From Clostridia bacterium (GTDB taxonomy: Bacteria > Bacillota > Clostridia > Christensenellales > Aristaeellaceae), in assembly GCA_016297535.1 (NCBI GenBank), contig JAEDGL010000044.1, forward strand, positions 1 through 15,737: a DNA stretch of 15,737 nucleotides, in the 5' to 3' direction. This document shows, one piece after another, positions 1-5,937 of this stretch; position 1 is the first letter of the stretch, and every line of letters begins with the position of its first letter. The notes beneath the pieces were generated by a model. The model made no database searches. It saw only the letters and a program-made list of their open reading frames with translations, and was not told the DNA's origin. A program made the translations under genes and the position numbers.

Positions 1-1069
1 TGGAGGAGAAGGGCACCTGCGCGCCGGCGCGGCTGTTCATGGTGTTGAGGTTGTGAATCAGCGCCTCCATGGCCTGATAGGTTGCCTTGTCGGTTTCCTT
101 TTCGGCGTGCTCGCGCACAAAATCCACAATGCGGTCCAGATTCTTTTCATTGGGGAGAATGGCGGCGATGCGGGCCTTGAGCGCGGTGTCAAACTCCTCG
201 CTTGCGGCCAGCTCGGGCTTTTTGCCCAGCTCCTTCTCCAGCTCGTCCAGCATGGAAACCGCCACATCGGCGGCATCCGCCACGCCGCCCAGCAATTCCA
301 GCGCGCGGGCCAGATTATCGCGGAAGCGCTTGTAGTAGGTTTTCTTTACGCCGGGCGCCATGCCGTAGTCAAAATTGACCACGCTCTGGCCGCCGTGCTG
401 GTCGTTCTGGTTGGCCTGGATGGCAATGCAGGCCAGCGCGGAATAGGAGTAGATATCGTTGGGCTCGCGCAGCACGCCGTGGCCGGTGGAAAAGCCGTTG
501 TGGAACAGCTGCAACAGGTCGATCTGGCAGCAGGTGGTGGTAAGGGTGTAGAAATCCAGATCGTGGATGTGGATATCGCCCTCGCGGTGCGCCTTGGCAA
601 AGCGGGGATCCAGCACATACATCTCGTAAAACTGCTTGGAGCCCTCGGAGCCAAACTTGAGCATGGCGCCCATGGCGGTATCGCCGTTGATGTTGGCGTT
701 TTCGCGCTTGATATCGCTGTCGATGGCGTCCTTGTAGGTGATATCCTCGAAGGTTTTCATCAGACGGGTGTTCATTTCTCGCACGCGGCTGCGCTCGGCG
801 CGGTAGAGGATGTAGCTTTTGGCGGAGCGCACAAAGCCCTTTTCAATCAGCACGCGCTCCACCGTGTCCTGAATCTGCTCTACGCCAGGTACATCGGGCA
901 GGCTTTCGTCCCGCTCTACCTCGGCAATAACCAGATCGGTCAGCTCTCTGGCTGTTTCCTGCGTTTTGCGGGTGCCGCTGGCCATAAAGCAGTTTTCGAT
1001 GGCCTGTTCGATTTTTTCACGTTCAAATGGTACCACGCGGCCGTCGCGCTTGCGAATGGATTTGATCAT
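1..1069 (-). CDS. nrdD: Anaerobic (class III) ribonucleoside-triphosphate reductase, N-terminal part
   Basis: The gene runs off the left edge, so about 356 N-terminal residues are visible of a family usually near 700. Class III reductases convert ribonucleoside triphosphates to deoxy forms using a glycyl radical installed by the NrdG activase, and work only without oxygen. The first ~90 residues are an ATP-cone allosteric domain, opening MIKSIRKRDGRVVPFEREKI. The catalytic domain follows, with TTCCQIDLLQLFHNGFSTGHG near residues 178-196 and the family stretch IQANQNDQHGGQS further on. The glycyl-radical C terminus lies outside the window. The ATG at 1069 is preceded by a GGGGGAG ribosome site. 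A promoter and two NrdR boxes lie just upstream, so repression by NrdR is expected. The family assignment is secure; nrdG is presumably downstream but cannot be seen. Confidence 0.96.
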   Translation of the reverse strand, partial: MIKSIRKRDGRVVPFEREKIEQAIENCFMASGTRKTQETARELTDLVIAEVERDESLPDVPGVEQIQDTVERVLIEKGFVRSAKSYILYRAERSRVREMNTRLMKTFEDITYKDAIDSDIKRENANINGDTAMGAMLKFGSEGSKQFYEMYVLDPRFAKAHREGDIHIHDLDFYTLTTTCCQIDLLQLFHNGFSTGHGVLREPNDIYSYSALACIAIQANQNDQHGGQSVVNFDYGMAPGVKKTYYKRFRDNLARALELLGGVADAADVAVSMLDELEKELGKKPELAASEEFDTALKARIAAILPNEKNLDRIVDFVREHAEKETDKATYQAMEALIHNLNTMNSRAGAQVPFSS

Positions 1070-1115
1070 GATCCCCGTCTCCCCCAACTTGTAATGTATC
1101 TATACTGTTACAGCA

Positions 1116-1131
1116 ACACAATATCTTGTGG
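1116..1131. promoter_or_regulatory. NrdR box 1
   Basis: The 16-mer acacaatatcttgtgg matches the NrdR consensus acaCwAtATaTwGtgt at nearly every position and contains the perfect inverted repeat CACAA-N4-TTGTG. It lies in the 5' untranslated region of nrdD, downstream of the predicted transcription start. NrdR is the zinc-finger/ATP-cone repressor of ribonucleotide reductase genes; its own gene is not in this window. Confidence 0.85.
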
Positions 1132-1149
1132 CCCGTGAAGAGCGAGCGA

Positions 1150-1165
1150 CAACATTATATGGTGT
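1150..1165. promoter_or_regulatory. NrdR box 2, overlapping the nrdD -10
   Basis: The 16-mer caacattatatggtgt matches the NrdR consensus at about 12 of 16 positions, including the outer C and G. It begins 34 bp from the start of box 1, close to the roughly three-turn spacing usual for paired NrdR boxes. It fully covers the nrdD -10 hexamer, so a bound repressor would block RNA polymerase directly. Confidence 0.75.
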
Positions 1166-1182
1166 TCCGCTCAATAAGTCAA
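1154..1182 (-). promoter_or_regulatory. Sigma-A promoter of nrdD
   Basis: Read on the minus strand, TTGACT (1182-1177) is separated by exactly 17 bp from a perfect TATAAT (1159-1154). Transcription should start near 1147, leaving a leader of roughly 78 nt. The near-consensus match suggests high unrepressed activity, held down by the NrdR boxes. Confidence 0.85.
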
Positions 1183-1260
1183 CACTAAATACGGGGTATA
1201 CAAAACGAGGTTTTTCGACCCAAAGGGGCGAGAAATGACGATTTTACGCGGTTTGTAACA

Positions 1261-1513
1261 TTTTCCACCTATTTTCCCACATACAAAAAAATTTTATCCA
1301 CAGCTTTTCCATGCTCCATATGCGGCTTTCCATTTTTGTCTGAAACCCTGAAAAAACAAGCCGCGCAAGGCTTTGCGGTTTTTCATGCTCCCTGTACGCC
1401 ATACTTTCTGTGTTTTCCACATTCAAGGCAATGGTTTTCCATGCAATTAGGCCGGTTTTCCTTCTGTTTTCCACATTTCAAAACACTCTTTCCACATTTC
1501 CCACCGTGGAAAA
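1261..1513. other. DnaA-box-like repeat cluster in the long intergenic region
   Basis: The region 1183-1600 has no credible gene. It is AT-rich and its plus strand is T- and pyrimidine-rich, with recurring TTTTCC words. An exact strong DnaA box TTATCCACA lies at 1294-1302. One-mismatch copies TTTTCCACA lie at 1413-1421 and 1467-1475. Weaker relatives are at 1261-1269 (TTTTCCACC), 1273-1281 (TTTCCCACA), 1305-1313 and 1435-1443 (both TTTTCCATG) and 1488-1496 (CTTTCCACA), with an inverted copy at 1505-1513. The core TTTCCACATTYC occurs three times, its TTTCCACA starting at 1414, 1468 and 1489. This looks like a DnaA-binding region, either a regulatory or titration site or, less likely, an origin. 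DnaA binding itself is inference. A separate 11-bp hairpin with one mismatch sits at 1211-1235. Confidence 0.5.
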
Positions 1514-1597
1514 CAAGGAAAACCGCTCTTTTCATCTGTTTTTCATGGATTTCTCATCAAACAGGAAGAACTTCCTCAAGCATTGGACGCATGGCTG

Positions 1598-1606
1598 TGC
1601 TATGAT
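1598..1606 (+). promoter_or_regulatory. Possible extended -10 promoter of the DUF4342-like gene
   Basis: TGC-TATGAT forms an extended -10 element (TG 1598-1599, hexamer 1601-1606) about 44 bp before the ATG at 1650. No good -35 lies at 16-18 bp: TTGGAC at 1583 is only 12 bp away. The extended TG motif could compensate for this. Confidence 0.4.
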
Positions 1607-1649
1607 ATCACCGTAAACCGAACCACAACAAACAGGAGGCTTGAGTATA

Positions 1650-1925
1650 ATGAGCAACACCCAGAAGAACAACTGGTTTTCCATTCTGTACCGTACCCGC
1701 GTCAAGGTCTGCAAGGAAGAGACCACCATTATCAATCTCTCCCTTCTCTTTTCGCTGCTGGCGCTGCTGTCCGCGCCGTGGCTGGTTGTCGTGGGCTTTG
1801 TGATTGCCCTTGCGCTGGGCTACCGCTTTTCCATCGAGAAAAACGCGTCGGGCTTCTGCGGCAACTTTGACGAGGTGATTCGCGACGCTGCCCAGAACGT
1901 GAAGGACGTGGTGGACAGGGACTAA
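1650..1925 (+). CDS. Small DUF4342-like membrane protein
   Basis: This encodes 91 residues. The ATG at 1650 is chosen because AGGAGG (1634-1639) sits 10 nt before it, the spacing seen for several genes here. An in-frame TTG at 1641 would almost touch that site. A soluble N terminus (YRTRVKVCKEE) is followed by a hydrophobic stretch at about residues 27-57, interrupted by SAPWL, then the basic YRFSIEK and a polar C-terminal helix (NFDEVIRDAAQNVKDVV). The arrangement of a short amphipathic segment, a membrane stretch with an APWL turn and a charged tail resembles DUF4342 proteins, whose function is unknown. It is a single gene closed by the hairpin at 1943-1972. The coding call is good; the family call is tentative. 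Confidence 0.75.
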   Translation: MSNTQKNNWFSILYRTRVKVCKEETTIINLSLLFSLLALLSAPWLVVVGFVIALALGYRFSIEKNASGFCGNFDEVIRDAAQNVKDVVDRD

Positions 1926-1942
1926 TCCCTCCCCAAAAACGA

Positions 1943-1972
1943 AGCCCCCCTCTCCGATCTGGAGAGGGGGCT
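1943..1972. terminator. Strong hairpin between convergent genes
   Basis: AGCCCCCCTCTCC pairs with GGAGAGGGGGCT around a 5-nt loop, giving a 12-bp stem with one bulged C. It lies between the plus-strand gene ending at 1925 and the minus-strand gene ending at 2015. On the minus strand it is followed by TTCGTTTTT, so it best fits termination of the acetyltransferase gene; the plus-strand U tract is poor. Confidence 0.75.
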
Positions 1973-2014
1973 CAAACTGTCAAAAACCTTACAGAGTGTT
2001 TGACCTATCCACGC

Positions 2015-2818
2015 TCAATCGTAATTCAGGCCGGGATAGTAGCAGGCCGTGCGTACAAAGGTGGCGCCGCAGCTGCCGGCCAGGGCGCGCTGCTGCTCGT
2101 TGCGGCGGATGACATCGGCCTCCACATGGGTCACGCCCTTTTCGCCAAGCAGCTTCATACCGGTGGCAATCAGGCATTTGGCCAGGCCCAGGCGGCGGTA
2201 GTTGGGCGATACGTACAGGCCGATCAGCTTGGCGCTCTGCCCGTCGCCGGTAAAGGCGATCTCGCCCACCACCTCGGGGCCGCGGCTCATGTACAGCGCC
2301 ATAAAGTGCGGAAAGCTCATGTAGCGCTGCAGCATGGCGGGCTGCCAGGCATCCAGCCGGTAGGCGTTCATCCGCATCAGAAAGGCCTGCATCTGGGCGG
2401 GCTGGCCAAGGGGCACATAGCCCATATCATAGCCCATGGGCGCGGCGGGACGGGCATTGGGCACGCCCAGCTGCACCACATCCAGCGCATCGTTGGCGTC
2501 AAAGCCATTTTCCGCGTAAAAGGCCTTCATTTCGTTATCCTGTGGGCTGACCTGTGCAAACAGGCGGGCCTTGAGCTGCGGGGTTTGCTCCCGCAGCTGC
2601 TGCGCGCGGGCCAGCAGCGCACCCATCAGCATATCGCGGCCAGGCCCCTTGGAGCGGATGTTTACAAACAGGTTGATGGGACGATCCGGGAACAGATAGG
2701 GGTGGTATGTATGGATCAAAAACCCATCCGCGACGGTCATATTGGCGCTGTCGGCAACATAAAACATGTTTTCCGGCGGCAGACCGTTCACGCTTTGCGG
2801 CGGGTGAAACACATGCAT
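2015..2818 (-). CDS. Tandem-domain GNAT family N-acetyltransferase
   Basis: This is a 267-residue protein apparently made of two GNAT folds. GNAT enzymes transfer an acetyl group from acetyl-CoA to an amine; the substrate here is unknown. The C-terminal half carries the acetyl-CoA-binding motif A, GLYVSPNYRRLGLAKCLI (about residues 200-217), in which RRLGLA fits the R/Q-x-x-G-x-G/A pyrophosphate loop. The N-terminal half lacks a clear motif A but keeps a motif-B-like segment, AFYAENGF (about 99-106), suggesting a degenerate first domain. The ATG at 2818 follows AAAGGA by 10 nt. The gene is single, with its own promoter (2873-2901) divergent from the redox operon and a terminator at 1943-1972. 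The family is well supported; its role is not known. Confidence 0.87.
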   Translation of the reverse strand: MHVFHPPQSVNGLPPENMFYVADSANMTVADGFLIHTYHPYLFPDRPINLFVNIRSKGPGRDMLMGALLARAQQLREQTPQLKARLFAQVSPQDNEMKAFYAENGFDANDALDVVQLGVPNARPAAPMGYDMGYVPLGQPAQMQAFLMRMNAYRLDAWQPAMLQRYMSFPHFMALYMSRGPEVVGEIAFTGDGQSAKLIGLYVSPNYRRLGLAKCLIATGMKLLGEKGVTHVEADVIRRNEQQRALAGSCGATFVRTACYYPGLNYD

Positions 2819-2872
2819 GGATCATTCATCCTTTCCGGGTGCCCGTGAGGGGCAATTTCCATGGTAAAGATT

Positions 2873-2901
2873 ATTGTACCCCAATTCGCCAAGATATGCA
2901 A
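2873..2901 (-). promoter_or_regulatory. Promoter of the tandem-GNAT gene
   Basis: On the minus strand TTGCAT (2901-2896), a 17-bp spacer and TACAAT (2878-2873) form a good sigma-A promoter, with the start near 2866 and a leader of about 48 nt. It diverges from the promoter at 2980-3009. Confidence 0.65.
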
Positions 2902-2979
2902 GGGCGGGATGCCGCCGCAGACGCGTACCCGGGCGTTTTTTTTAACGCCAAATCGACAGATACGGCCCGTCCTCTCCCG

Positions 2980-3009
2980 TTGACAAGCCCCCGCCTGCGG
3001 TGGTAAGAT
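2980..3009 (+). promoter_or_regulatory. Promoter of the redox/ECF operon
   Basis: A perfect TTGACA (2980-2985) is followed after 18 bp by TAAGAT (3004-3009), with an upstream TG that makes an extended -10. It would start transcription near 3016, about 40 nt before the first gene. Confidence 0.8.
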
Positions 3010-3054
3010 AGGACTGCTCCGCCAGGGGCCAATTTGAAAAGGAGAAGAAAAGCC

Positions 3055-3255
3055 ATGACCGTTACAAAGCAGATGTCCATTGGACAGGTTCTGAATATGG
3101 ATCGCGAGACCGCCCGTATTTTTATGGAGTTTGGCATGCATTGCCTGGGCTGCCCCCACGCAACCGCCGAGCCCATCGCCGACGCCTGCGCCGCCCACGG
3201 CTCCGACGCCGACAAGCTGGTGGAAAAGCTGAACGAGTACTTCGCACAGAAGTAA
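3055..3255 (+). CDS. DUF1858 / hybrid-cluster-protein-associated redox disulfide domain protein
   Basis: This encodes 66 residues. The ATG at 3055 lies 10 nt after AAGGAG (3039-3044); an upstream in-frame TTG at 3034 lies before that site and is rejected. The protein is the compact helical DUF1858 type: an N-terminal MSIGQVLNMD, then RIFMEFGMHCLGCPHA with a CxxC pair (HCLGCP, about residues 29-34), then a helical tail ending LVEKLNEYFAQK. Such domains occur alone, in ScdA/RIC-type iron-cluster repair proteins and beside hybrid cluster proteins, and are thought to cycle a disulfide or bind metal through the CxxC. It leads an operon with a diiron protein, which fits a role in redox or oxidative-stress chemistry. 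The exact partner is unknown. Confidence 0.88.
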   Translation: MTVTKQMSIGQVLNMDRETARIFMEFGMHCLGCPHATAEPIADACAAHGSDADKLVEKLNEYFAQK

Positions 3256-3327
3256 AGCATGTCGCCCGTGCAAGCCAGCCCTGCGCGGGCGTTGCCGTTT
3301 ATCGCACGAAGAAAGGATGTTGTTCTC

Positions 3328-3810
3328 ATGGTGGTACGTTCGGAGCAGGAAGCCCTGTTTGTGGCCTGCGAAATGGAAAGCACCGCTGTGCAGATGTACA
3401 CCCGCGCGCTTGTGCTGCTTGAGCAGCAGGACCGCTGCGGCGATCCGCTGTACAAAAGCATTCAGGAGCTGCTGGAGGATGAAAAGGGCCATCTTTGCCG
3501 CTTTCGCAGCCTGTACCAGGGGCTGGAGGAGGCGGATGAGCAGCAGCTGACCCTTTCCGCCGTGGCGGAGGGCGTGCTGTTTGAGGGCGGGCTGATGGGC
3601 GCCGCGCGCCGCGGCTTGCTCAGGGATGTGGAGAGCATGCTGGAGCTGGCCATCAGCGCCGAGGGCGCTTCCATCCGTAAATACCGGGAATTTGCTCAAA
3701 ATGCGCAAACGGGACAGGCCCGCGATGCGCTTTTGATGATTGCGCAGGAGGAATGCGGCCACCTGATGGAGCTGGAGGCCGTGCGCGCCGCGCAGCAGGA
3801 GAAGCACTAA
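3328..3810 (+). CDS. Rubrerythrin-like ferritin-fold diiron protein
   Basis: This encodes 160 residues. The ATG at 3328 sits 10 nt after AAAGGA (3312-3317); a longer frame from 3259 has no ribosome site. The four-helix diiron ligand set is complete: Glu in CEMES (about 15-17), ExxH in EKGH (52-55), Glu in AEGAS (112) and ExxH in ECGH (142-145). There is no C-terminal rubredoxin domain, so this is a stand-alone erythrin-type protein, unlike classical rubrerythrin of about 190 residues. Family members reduce hydrogen peroxide or handle iron in anaerobes. It lies 72 nt after the CxxC protein gene, which could be an electron partner (inference), and 16 nt before the ECF S gene. The fold is secure; peroxidase activity is not proven. 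Confidence 0.88.
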   Translation: MVVRSEQEALFVACEMESTAVQMYTRALVLLEQQDRCGDPLYKSIQELLEDEKGHLCRFRSLYQGLEEADEQQLTLSAVAEGVLFEGGLMGAARRGLLRDVESMLELAISAEGASIRKYREFAQNAQTGQARDALLMIAQEECGHLMELEAVRAAQQEKH

Positions 3811-3826
3811 AGGAGGATTCTGACTT

Positions 3827-4336
3827 ATGACCGACAGAAATCATCATGGAATGCAGCTGGCGCTGGGCGGTATGCTTGCGGCGCTGGTTTTTGTGGCTAC
3901 CTCGTTTTTCAAGCTGCCCGTTTCCGTTACGCAGGGCTATATCCATCTGGGCGACGGCTTCATCCTGCTGGGTGCAGCGCTGCTGGGCAACACCGCCATC
4001 GTTGCAGCCGCGCTTGGAAGCGCGCTGGCCGATCTGCTGGGCGGCTATACCCTGTACATTCTGCCCACGTTCCTCATCAAGGGCGCGGTGGCTGCGGTAG
4101 CCGTGTGGTTTTTCGCCGCCAATCGTCCCCTGTGGCTGCGCGTGCTGGGCATGGTGATTGCCGAGGCGGTGATGGTGCTGGGCTATTTTCTGGTGGAATG
4201 GCTGGTGCTGGGCTATGGCCTGGCGGCCGCTGCCGGTGCGCTTGTGCCCAACATGGTGCAGGGCCTGAGCGGCGTAATCATCGGCGTGGTGCTTTTGCCG
4301 CTGGTTCAGCGGGTCAAGGGCGTTCTGAAGCTGTAA
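3827..4336 (+). CDS. ECF transporter S component (substrate-binding membrane subunit)
   Basis: This encodes 169 residues, start ATG 3827, with AGGAGG at 3811-3816 exactly 10 nt upstream. It is almost entirely hydrophobic, with about five or six membrane helices. Family marks include GYIHLGDG (37-44), ALADLLGGY (66-74), FLIKG (82-86) and PNMVQGLSG (141-149), the pattern of the ECF-ribofla_trS-like S components. S components capture a vitamin or other micronutrient and dock on a shared EcfA-A'-T module that hydrolyses ATP. No such module lies here, so this would be a solitary group-II S unit. The substrate cannot be read from sequence, and I see no riboswitch before the operon. It is the last gene before a strong terminator. 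Confidence 0.88.
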   Translation: MTDRNHHGMQLALGGMLAALVFVATSFFKLPVSVTQGYIHLGDGFILLGAALLGNTAIVAAALGSALADLLGGYTLYILPTFLIKGAVAAVAVWFFAANRPLWLRVLGMVIAEAVMVLGYFLVEWLVLGYGLAAAAGALVPNMVQGLSGVIIGVVLLPLVQRVKGVLKL

Positions 4337-4339
4337 TCC

Positions 4340-4376
4340 AAAAGCCCGGATGAGCAAATCATCCGGGCTTTTTTGG
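4340..4376. terminator. Bidirectional rho-independent terminator
   Basis: AAAGCCCGGATGA and TCATCCGGGCTTT form a perfect stem around the 5-nt loop GCAAA, with a T run on the plus strand (CTTTTTT) and an A run on the other side that gives U residues on the minus strand. It closes the plus-strand ECF operon and the convergent minus-strand GNAT gene. Confidence 0.93.
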
Positions 4377-4401
4377 ATTGTCAAAAAACTGCAAGGCGTT
4401 T

Positions 4402-5052
4402 TCAGAGGGGCTGCAGCCCTTCTTTTTCTGTTATCAGGATTTCCTCCTGTGCCGCCGCGTCGTACGCCTCCAGCGCCGGGTGATGGGTCAGCGCCCGGAT
4501 GATGCGCCAGACATCGCGGCTTTCCCGGGCGTATCCGGGTGCGGGCCGAAAGCCAAAATCCAGATACAGCCGAACCGCTACCCAGGTGGTGGTTTGGGTG
4601 TGCAGCACCGCCTCGGTATGGCCAAGCTGCTTCATCAGCTGCAGCGTTTGGGCAATCAGCGGCCGGGCCAGCCCCCTGCCCTGATGATCGCGGCGCACCG
4701 CCACCCAGTGCAACTGAGCGCACCGGGGCGGCAGATCGCCGTTTGCATCGTAAAAGGCGGTGGCAGTGGCCACCTTTTCGCCCTGCTCGTTTTCGATAAA
4801 GAGCATGCGGGCGGGCAGCGTATCCTCCACGTTGCCGTAATACTGCTGCCAAACGCGCAGCCCCTGCGCCTCATCCGTCAGCTCTTTGGCGGAGATTTCA
4901 ATACGGATCCATGCGTCCCGGTCGCCGGGCTGATAAAACACAAAGCGGTAGCCCCTGGGCAGGCCGTAAGAGGGAATGCCGTTGAGATCCGCCCGCTCCA
5001 TGGGCAGATCGATATAGCGGATGCGGCTGTCATGATTATCCAGCTTGAGCAT
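4402..5052 (-). CDS. GNAT family N-acetyltransferase
   Basis: This encodes 216 residues with a single GNAT domain in the second half. Motif A is clear: LHWVAVRRDHQGRGLARPLI (about residues 114-133), where QGRGLA binds the acetyl-CoA pyrophosphate. Motif B appears as RLYLDFGFRP (161-170). The first ~80 residues are less typical and may shape the acceptor site. The substrate is unknown. The ATG at 5052 follows AAAGGA by 7 nt. The gene starts only 12 nt after the MBL-fold gene stops, so the two are probably co-transcribed, and both end at the terminator 4340-4376. It is not an obvious duplicate of the other GNAT protein in the window, which has two domains. Confidence 0.88.
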   Translation of the reverse strand: MLKLDNHDSRIRYIDLPMERADLNGIPSYGLPRGYRFVFYQPGDRDAWIRIEISAKELTDEAQGLRVWQQYYGNVEDTLPARMLFIENEQGEKVATATAFYDANGDLPPRCAQLHWVAVRRDHQGRGLARPLIAQTLQLMKQLGHTEAVLHTQTTTWVAVRLYLDFGFRPAPGYARESRDVWRIIRALTHHPALEAYDAAAQEEILITEKEGLQPL

Positions 5053-5064
5053 GGCTGATTCCTT

Positions 5065-5871
5065 TCACAGCTCGATCACGTCCAGGTCATCCGGCACAAA
5101 CAGGCGGCCGGTGTAGTAGGCGCTGCCCTCCTGCGTGTAGAGCTGCTTGCGTTCTTTGATGTGCCGGTCCTCCGTGTGCCACAAAACCAGCTGGGGCACG
5201 CCCAGCTGCTGCGCCAGCTCGCAGGCCTCCTTCACGGTGCTGTGGTGCTTTTCGTAGGGCTTGAAAACATCGCGGTCGCAGTAGCGGCAGAAGGCCTCGC
5301 TGAGCAGCCAGCTTGCGTTTTGGGCATAGGCATGGCAGATGGGGTTGTAGGGCTCGTCGCCCAGGCAGCACAGCTTGCGCCCGTCCGACAGCGCAAGGGT
5401 AAAGCCATACTGCTGCATCTTGGTGGAGCCGATATCAAAAAAGGTAACCGCATGCTGCGCAACCGTGCGGGTCTGCCCGTCAGCAATCTGGTGAAAGAGA
5501 ATGCGGCTGTCGATTTGCGCAATCATTTTGGGCTGCAGCATGAAGCGCGCCATCTGGCACAGGCCCTCGCGCACGGCGCTGCTGGCGTAAATGTGAAAGC
5601 AACCCTCATATTTGCCGGCGTTCATGCGCGCGGCAATCATGCGGATCAGCCAGATGACGCCCATCACATGGTCGGTATGCGCATGGGTTACAATCAGGTG
5701 ATGCACCCGCTCCAGGCCGATGGAGGCGTCCTCCAGCTGGCGCAGGATGCCGCTGCCGCCGCCCGCGTCGCACAGGAGCAGGTCGAACCCAAAATCCACG
5801 GCAAAGCAGGTGTGATAGCAGCGGGTTGCGTTTGCATTGCCCGTGCCCAGCACAATCAGGCGGTCTTTCAT
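5065..5871 (-). CDS. MBL-fold metallo-hydrolase (RNase Z/ElaC-like)
   Basis: This encodes 268 residues. The ATG at 5871 is favoured because AAAGGAG lies about 8 nt upstream; an in-frame GTG at 5880 is too close to it. The metallo-beta-lactamase signature THAHTDH (62-68) supplies His63, His65, Asp67 and His68 for two metals, and later candidates are the Asp of CCLGDEPYNP and the His of VLWHTEDRH. The N terminus (RLIVLGTGNANATRCYHTC) and AGGGSGILRQL resemble the RNase Z/ElaC branch. I see no clear tRNase Z exosite arm, so 3'-tRNA processing should not be assumed. Phosphodiesterase or other hydrolase activity is equally possible. It is followed 12 nt later by a GNAT gene. A terminator-like hairpin almost touches its ribosome site. 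Confidence 0.88.
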   Translation of the reverse strand: MKDRLIVLGTGNANATRCYHTCFAVDFGFDLLLCDAGGGSGILRQLEDASIGLERVHHLIVTHAHTDHVMGVIWLIRMIAARMNAGKYEGCFHIYASSAVREGLCQMARFMLQPKMIAQIDSRILFHQIADGQTRTVAQHAVTFFDIGSTKMQQYGFTLALSDGRKLCCLGDEPYNPICHAYAQNASWLLSEAFCRYCDRDVFKPYEKHHSTVKEACELAQQLGVPQLVLWHTEDRHIKERKQLYTQEGSAYYTGRLFVPDDLDVIEL

Positions 5872-5891
5872 AGCATACACTCCTTTTGCAC

Positions 5892-5918
5892 AAAACCGCC
5901 CCGCAGCTGCGGGGCGGT
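5892..5918 (-). terminator. Terminator of the lipoprotein gene, abutting the next ribosome site
   Basis: ACCGCCCCGCAG-CTGCGGGGCGGT is a perfect 24-bp palindrome (5895-5918). On the minus strand it ends in GGTTTTG. It lies between the lipoprotein stop (5938) and the MBL-fold gene start (5871). Its T run ends only a few nt before that gene's AAAGGAG. Confidence 0.8.
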
Positions 5919-5937
5919 CAAGAGGGGCAAGCCCCGG

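Noticed and set aside
53..1138. Long plus-strand open frame (361 codons) opposite nrdD
   Set aside because: It is the antisense shadow of a clearly recognised gene. Its Gly/Ala/His-rich translation resembles no family and it has no ribosome site.
1183..1600. Firm call of the chromosomal origin (oriC)
   Set aside because: Only one box is exact, dnaA and dnaN are not adjacent, and the rplI-dnaB operon would be transcribed towards the origin. It is kept only as a candidate DnaA-binding region.
1244..1605. Short open frames in the intergenic region, one translating with VENTES and MWENRWKM-like words
   Set aside because: They come from the repeated TTTTCCACA/TGTGGAAAA words in the DnaA-box-like cluster. 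Such spurious peptides are common where these boxes gather, and no ribosome site precedes them.
3811..3822. Shared leader aggaggattctg upstream of both the ECF S gene and the VWA gene (11158)
   Set aside because: It is a strong ribosome site plus a few matching bases. The stretch is too short to claim a common regulatory element.
3811..3826. Riboswitch controlling the ECF S component
   Set aside because: Only 16 nt separate it from the preceding gene, and the operon leader of about 40 nt is too short for a vitamin riboswitch.
2788..4852. Long minus-strand open frames (2788-3807 and 3653-4852) opposite the redox/ECF operon
   Set aside because: They overlap three recognised genes with good ribosome sites and cross a strong promoter or terminator; the translations are biased and unlike any family.
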